NCBI GenBank assembly: GCA_010356995.1
Contig: ML996697.1
Location: forward strand, 659,003 to 723,002
Source of the DNA: Trichodelitschia bisporula
Lineage: Eukaryota > Ascomycota > Dothideomycetes > Phaeotrichales > Phaeotrichaceae
Direction of reading: 5' to 3'
DNA length: 64,000 nucleotides
The notes beneath the pieces were generated by a model. That model saw nothing but the letters and a program-made list of their open reading frames with translations. It did not search any database and had not been told where the DNA came from. Position 1 is the first letter of the stretch, and each line of letters begins with the position of its first letter. Positions 57,581-64,000 of this stretch are shown one piece after another. Made by a program: the position numbers and the translations under genes.

Positions 57581-60350
57581 TCGGATTTGTCGAAGAACGG
57601 CCCGATCTATACCAAGTCCGCGCCACCACGCTGCGGTATTCAAGTGTGCCCCGGCCGCGCCTCCACCGCCGGGGACAACTCACGGCCGCCCCTTCCTCCG
57701 AACTTCCCTTCCCCTTTCCTTTGCACGAACATCACCAAGATGCCGTGGCGGCTCTATATCGGCTGGCATCGCGTGCCATTTTATACGTCTGCTCTTTATA
57801 CGAGACTGGGGTTTGCTCTCCGCACGGTCGATCCTCTGTCCTCCTGCATCAAGGTATAGCTCAGTCTAGAGCGCCGGCCCGATCTCTCCTGCCAGCCACT
57901 TCGTCAACGAAGAGGTTCAGCATTTCAATTGCCACTAACGCCAGCCTTATATGAAGCTGCACTCTAACCTATACGCCCTTCCGAGTCAATCGACATTCTC
58001 TCTTCACCAGAGAGGAATTATATACACCGGCCCCGAGGTATCGTCGGTCGAGCGGATGGAGGCGACGTGTAGTGAAGCAAATCCCGGCGGAGAAAAGTCC
58101 CTCTATCCTCGATCGCTGTAAACTCTTCCCCGCAACAAACTCACACCCTACAACTGCAATCGCCTGCTCAACCGATTGAGGTATACTTCTCGGCTCTACC
58201 ATTCCCCTTCTTCCCTAGGTCGGCAGGTGCAAGGCGCATCCATAAACCCCGCAACTGCACGCCAAAATGTTGTGTTTATACCCGACCCCTCCATATCAAT
58301 CCTCGAGTCGGCCTTTCGACATTTTCCGATTGACAATGTGTGGGCCCGCGCCGCCGCCACTTACATCTTCCCAGCTTGAACAGTGCTTTGATTGCTGAAG
58401 TACATACTTCGTCCGCATGTATCTTTAACGATGAGGAGCCCACGACTATCTCGCTGCTGGCCTTCAAGGGGGACTATATACCACTGAACCGCAAACCGAT
58501 CAGCGTCGCATACGAAGCATTTGCCAAGGGTGATCTGGTATTATATATCGGCGCACTCCCCCCATCATGTTCCGGACTATACATATAATGACTTGGTATG
58601 TCTACAAATTTTGTACCGAACTCCGCTGACTGTACAGGAACAGTTCTTCCCCTCGCGGTGGCAGCTACACAACCTCGCACCCACGAACTGCTCCATCATT
58701 TCCATTGTCCCCATCCTTCTGCGCTGTCGAGCTCGCTGGGCGAGCCATATACCGCCCCCCGGCGGCCTTTATATTCCGCCGGGGTGGTGATGGCCGCTAT
58801 ATCGCTAAACACAGTCGCCCTCATTTACTTCTCCACGTTCCACTCTCTCCGTCGTACCAGGTATATAACCGGTTGTCTCTCCATATATACCGCCGAATCG
58901 AGGCCGCTTCCGGCGTGCTCCATCCAAAAGCAGACGCACAGTCATCTCATTCCTTCATACATTCCCGTACCACAGCGGGCCTCCATATATACCACCGGCA
59001 GCAAGTGGACCGAGATGGGTGTGATGTATGACACCAACAAGCAAAACCAGAAGCCTACTTCTACCCGTGCCGAAGCGCAAGCCGTCCGGTCGCTTCCAGA
59101 CTACTCCATCCAGAAATAGACGCGCCAACATCGCATCACTTCTTACATGCCACGGGCGCGGGTGCCGGGCACGGCGTATCTGGAACAGGTGGTTCGGAGC
59201 CGTATATTTTCACTTGTCCATCTCACACAGCATTTGCGCCGCATCATTCCGTATATACCGCCGGGGCGCAAGTACCCTTCTACGCATCACTTCCTGATCA
59301 TATCATTCATAACCCATCATCACTCAAAGGTCACTGGCGCGGAGGGACCATATACATTGAAGGGGATGAGGCTGCGCCTGCCGGCCGTATACGTCAAGAT
59401 TCCATTCGGAGGATGCTGTTGAACTCGCCCAATCCGACGCACTCCATCCAGAAGCACACGCGTCATCACCGCATCACGTACCACGGCCCCGGTGCCGGGT
59501 ATGGCGTATATAACCCGGGAGGCTCCAAGCTCTGTCTGGAAGCGTCGGCAACAGGGCATCCGGACCACTGGTGTCAATAACAAGTCTGCCATCTCCCAAG
59601 CTTCTTCAATTTCGCACTAGGGGGCTTCTTTAGCGCAGCGCGGTGAATCTCCTCTATCCACAAAAAGGCAGCATGTCTCATCCTGTCAAATAGCTGTGTA
59701 CTCTCCCTTGACCGCTTCACCCAGCATTTGGCGACCTTACATACCGCATCATCCCATATATACCCCCGGGGCGCAAGTCCGCCCAAATCGACTTACCTCC
59801 CGGCCGGCGGGACTGTCTTCGATCCTACAAGGGCGTTCCCGGCCGGCCGGATGACGGAGCTGGGCGGAGGGCGGCTTTTCAAAGCTGCTGTATATACGGC
59901 GCCCCAGGACCGAATGCCATACGAGTCGCCGGCGGATCTCAGCCTCCCGTACTCTTCACCTCCGTCTCCTCCGCCCTCCCGCAATACTTATTGCGCCGTC
60001 TCAACGCAGCAAATGAGGCTCGACATCTGTTTCGACGACACCGAACGCGATACGCGCTGGTGCGCCTTGTGCCATCAGCACGTGGCCCTGCCAGCCCCCA
60101 TGTTCCTCGTCGCAGCTGTGCGCATCGCAACTCATACTACCTCCGCCCGCGGTGGCGATTATATGTCTATCGATTTTTTACATACCGTCGCTCCTCTGCT
60201 CCTCATCCGTCCCTCAGAGATCAGTACCTTGTCTCTACAATACCTAGCATACCCACTTCGGTCGGCGGGCAGTTGCTGGCGAGCGCTTCGGCTTCGCGGC
60301 TGAGACGGCGGACTTCGGTGCTCTCGACTTCAGCGGCAGGCACAGCTGTA
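57581..60350. other. gene-fragment region with diverged repeats
   Basis: About 2.8 kb of frame-shifting code-like sequence. A roughly 100-bp unit starting with CTCCATCCA and GAAGCA/GAAATAGACGCG-type sequence recurs at about 58,918, 59,104 and 59,444, and a TATATACCSCCGGGGCGCAAGT-type unit at 59,229-59,275 and 59,731-59,780. Best translated piece: HRITYHGPGAGYGVYNPGGS near 59,480-59,525. Not recognised. Confidence 0.4.
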
Positions 60351-61121
60351 TACCGCATAGCTTTTTGTTGAGCTCAGAAAGCTCTCATCGATTGTTGCGA
60401 CTTTGTCAGGGCGGCCATTGGCCGCACATCTTCCAAGCAGAATCAATTTCCCCCCTCGGTTTTCATCTCCATCATGCGCGTGCGAAACGAATGGCACCCA
60501 ACCTGGCGGTGTGCACCCAAAAAGACCACCATTTCCGCTCCGGTCGAAAACCCGAACGATGTTCCACTTGACAACCAAGCCCCAGCTCCGATCACGAAGA
60601 CTGCCAATTCTGGTGGTATATATACATCTGGTTCATGGGTCGGCGACCGGTGATGCGCAGGTGGTTTATCGACGGTTGGGATGCGATTGTGGTTTGTCTA
60701 CTGTTTTTAGGGATGCGAATGTGGTTCATATCAAGGTATACTTAAATCATGATCATGTCGGCAGTCTTTTCTCACCCTCTGCTATTAAATGTGATGTAAA
60801 GCCGCCCTGAACATTAGATATATCCGGAATATCTTGGAATTGATACTTGATACAAAGTACACCATTGATGGAACGGATGCCGACGTCATCTCCGGACACT
60901 CTCGCCTCTGATCCGTCTTCGTATAAGAGAGCATTGGCCTGGAATCGAGAACCCGCTCTCCGGCTCATCTAAGAAGAGGATGAAGATAAGGACATGCACG
61001 TCTTCATGGAGGGGGTCGAGTTTTGAGATCATATCATTGAGAATGAAGAAGGGAAAACGTGTCGGACAGAAGATTTTGTGCGGTTCTTCACACATGAGGC
61101 GTGATGCTCTGGGGCTTACGG
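60351..61121. other. no gene recognised
   Basis: Short frames on both strands without motifs. Confidence 0.35.
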
Positions 61122-61200
61122 TTACCCTCGAGTGGTACTTTCCTCAATTACCCGCGAGTGGCACCTTACTCAACTACCCGTTACTGGCACCTTTCTCCGC
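61122..61200 (+). repeat. three tandem 26-27 bp repeats
   Basis: Units at 61122-61147, 61148-61174 and 61175-61200 with core TTACCCGCGAGTGGCACCTT. Non-coding. Confidence 0.75.
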
Positions 61201-63707
61201 ACTGTCATCCATGAACGTCAGTCACCAAAAGTCTTAGCATGTATCTTCACAAAACCACTCTCTCTGGATAGCTTTCTCCGTAACCTGAAATCTAAACCTT
61301 TCTCACAACTCCTCTTTCCTCACTGGACCTTCGCCTACTTCGAAGAGATGAACAAACGCTTTCTCCCGGCTGATACACCCCGCTATCATAACCGAAGACT
61401 CACTTCGTTGAGCGACAAGGGGCGCCAACAACCTTGAGCGCAGAATAGAGGAGATGAAGTCAACAAATGCGGAGAAGTTGCAAAATGACTTAGCGGCGGT
61501 CTCACCAACGCGGCTATCGGCCGGTATGTATCTGCGGCTATAGTTCTGTTATACTCGACAAGATCGTTCGGTAGGCCTCCTTGCGGTCTTAGGGCGGCTG
61601 GATTAGTGTTAAAGTTTCAGTGTTTGTTCTGGCGAGGGTCACCGCATATACTAGCCCGGCAGGTTACGCGCAACATCCCCTCGAAAGCACATCTTCCGAC
61701 TTCGCCGCCACCGCCAAACGCAAATGTCACCGGTGCTGTCGTTGGAGGCATCGTTCCGGCTGGGATGATACCGCGTCGCCATAAGGATCCGGGAAGCCAT
61801 CTTATACACTGCCCCGACGGTTGCACACAACCCAACGCCTCAGGGTGGGGGAACGCAGCCAAACTGGGTGTTGTTCCGCACCCGTCGGGGGCCCAGCTTC
61901 ACACGGCTGCCCTACAGGAGGCGACCAGAAGCAAGCTCATAGCTTCCTAGAGGAGTCAATGGCAAACGGACATGCCACGTTTGCATGCCTGCCTATCAGC
62001 CACCAACACCACGGCTTCTCACGCTCCACTGCGGGTGGGGAGTCAGTGAAGGGTACTCGGGTGCCCTCTAGCGACCATAAACTACTATTCCATGCAGTTT
62101 CCTTCGTTCTCGGTCTCCCACCCGTGTTGGTGGGGTATATACAACCGCCCAGGCGATCCATTCCCTCGCACGTCATACCACATGTGCTGCGGGGAGGATG
62201 GGGTATATACACATGCCGCGCGACCTCTTTTTGGCGTTGACATAAACTCATACGCAGGGATTTCGAAATATACGGCCCTGTCGCCTCAGTTGCTGTTGCG
62301 CGTTACCTGCTGGCTCGGTATCAAGACACATGTCCTCCATCTCTGCGACTACCGGCGCGGCACTGTCGGTCCAGGCAGGGAACTGGGCTTTCAATATATA
62401 GGCTGTAGACCGAGCTGGTGGCAGCGCATACCCGCGTTCAACACATCCATTCGTCCGGAACGAGCGTTGACGAGGTGGCGATCCACTTTAACGGCGTTGC
62501 GACGGTGCCAGATGATGTCTACGACAAGGTTTGTATACATTCTTCCCCACACATATCCCGCCACCCCCAACTACAAGCGTTCTCACTCCAGTGCGTGGAA
62601 ACAGGTACAGAGCGGAGGAAGGGCGATACTGGGAAGGCGAAGCGGCTGAGGGCTGGAGTGATGCGTGCGATGGAAGGACTTGTTGTGATGGGCTAGGAAG
62701 ATACGGAGTATTCAAGTGGGATGACATGTATATAATAATAATAATAATAGCTTGATTACGCCCAGGCTTGTTTTAGTTAGCCGTATGGTCGGGTCTCACC
62801 ACTTTAGGAGTGGGTTTGACCAATTTCTTTGGTTCTACACGGCAAAAACCCTCCCTGGAAGGTTGAGGAAAAGCCCTGGAAATCGTCCTTTGGAGAGGGG
62901 CATGTGAGCCCCACGCCTTTTACATGTGTTTATCGTCTTTTCTGTGCACCATTCTTGTGTGTCCCAAGCGAGAACCTGGCTGCACGCCGAGAAACTGAAA
63001 AACACTCCATGTCCCAATTAAACCCCAAAAACGCCGAACGCCTACAGCAACGCAGATTCCATGATTCTAGGTCATGTGATCGAAAGAGAGAAGGAGAGGA
63101 AGGAAATTGAGGAATGCCAGGTGGTGTCCGGAGGCCACCAAGGGGGGGGGGCGGGTCCTCTTTGGGGGAGATCCGGTTCCTGGTAGCAAGGGTGGTGTTG
63201 AATCCGCTCTTCTTCACGTGTGGGTAGACTGGTGTTGTTGCTAGTCCTAGTATGTTGTATTTGTGGTTGGGGAGAGGGCACCTCAGGGGGTTTGCTGCTG
63301 GGTTGGGGGACGGTGTTGACCCTGAAGACGGGGATTGGGTTCGCGCTGCGTGGTGTCGTATGGTGAGGTCTGTGGCCTCCGTTGTATTAAGCTTTTCCGG
63401 CTCTCTTGGGATGACATGTATATAAGCAGTGCCTGTGGGCCATTTATTCAGCCTTTGCAACCGCGCCAACCACCTTGTCTCAGTTACCACTTCCCGCAAC
63501 CGTGCTCCGAAAGTGTCTGCCCGGGAAACTCCTCAAATAGAGCCTGCTCCTCATACCCCACATCCCGCCTCGACCCAGCCCTAATCTCGTCATAACAGTT
63601 CTCATGGGCAAAACGACACGTATTTTGGGTGAGCAGGCTCGATTACGTGTTCAGCTGCCAGCGCTTGCTTTTTTTGGTTTATATATAATTTTGGTTAAGC
63701 AACTGGT
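61201..63707. other. no gene recognised
   Basis: About 2.5 kb. An ATA/ATT microsatellite occupies about 62,729-62,750. The word GGGATGACATGTATATA occurs twice (62,720 and 63,409). Short frames only; TATATA words common up to about 62,730. Confidence 0.35.
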
Positions 63708-63733
63708 ACATACGGCCATAGGTCGGAGAATGT
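63708..63733 (+). pseudogene. 5S rRNA 5' fragment
   Basis: ACATACGGCCATAGGTCGGA followed by GAA matches the start of the 5S genes at 2,215 and 25,293; similarity ends after about 25 bases. Confidence 0.55.
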
Positions 63734-64000
63734 ATCTATGGTCGCGTCCCAATTTGGTAAAACTCTGAATTTGCACTGCCGTCATATATCCTTTGTCATT
63801 AGGCTTGGCGAATATCGTCCAATTAAAGTTGCCATTATTAAGCGCGCGACTACGTAAGGGAATTGTCGATTCTTCTTTTCAACTTCTCAAATTTCCAGGA
63901 CGACGAATAAGGCGTCCTTAGATGCCTTCGGTAGGGGCGTTGTTAGATGGTCCTTAGGAGGGCTAGGAGGTAAACTAGTTAATGCTCTGACTTAAATATC

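Overview
The window is nuclear DNA of a filamentous ascomycete (Pezizomycotina). The evidence is short GT-AG introns (41 to about 80 nt, mostly 45-55 nt, with CTAAC or CTGAC branch sites), an intronless pentafunctional AROM gene, an SMC1 amino terminus of the ascomycete type, 5S rRNA genes dispersed between protein genes, and relics of NLR-type and fungal P-loop genes. I cannot name the genus.

Layout. Bases 1-18,700 are a gene-dense housekeeping block: the 3' part of C1-tetrahydrofolate synthase, a 5S rRNA gene, cohesin SMC1, a small Cys-rich protein, an ELL-associated factor (EAF), a C2H2 zinc-finger protein, CCR4-NOT subunit NOT3, D-aminoacyl-tRNA deacylase and an unnamed, probably mitochondrial, protein. 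Bases about 18,700-28,900 are a graveyard of decayed pieces of cellular genes: a JmjC demethylase piece, a P-loop NTPase with an internal deletion, and an NLR piece joined to a class II aminoacyl-tRNA-synthetase-like piece. An intact second 5S gene and several broken 5S copies lie there too, one pair forming a near-perfect 59-bp inverted repeat. Bases 28,924-33,606 are AROM. Bases about 33,600-39,400 hold no gene I can name, only scattered coiled-coil or exon-like segments on the minus strand. Bases 39,413-41,649 encode a secreted collagen-like repeat protein. Bases about 44,600-47,620 are a diverged satellite array whose first regular units are 169 bp long. Bases 47,949-54,966 are a second housekeeping island: gamma-tubulin complex GCP3, Golgi tether COG8 (divergent from GCP3 over 236 bp) and a secreted FAD-linked oxidase. 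Bases about 55,400-63,900 are a second graveyard, with a SET9 methyltransferase piece that keeps its intron, three decayed copies of a GDP-mannose pyrophosphorylase segment, and other short diverged repeats in DNA unusually rich in TATATA words.

How the parts relate. The intact genes are unrelated housekeeping functions (one-carbon metabolism, cohesion, Pol II elongation, mRNA decay, translation proofreading, aromatic amino acid synthesis, microtubule nucleation, Golgi trafficking) and form no pathway cluster. The unusual content is the two fragment-rich regions and the satellite. No complete transposon, CRISPR array or tRNA gene was recognised. Exon joins were inferred by eye from splice sites, reading phase and family resemblance; no alignment or search was run.
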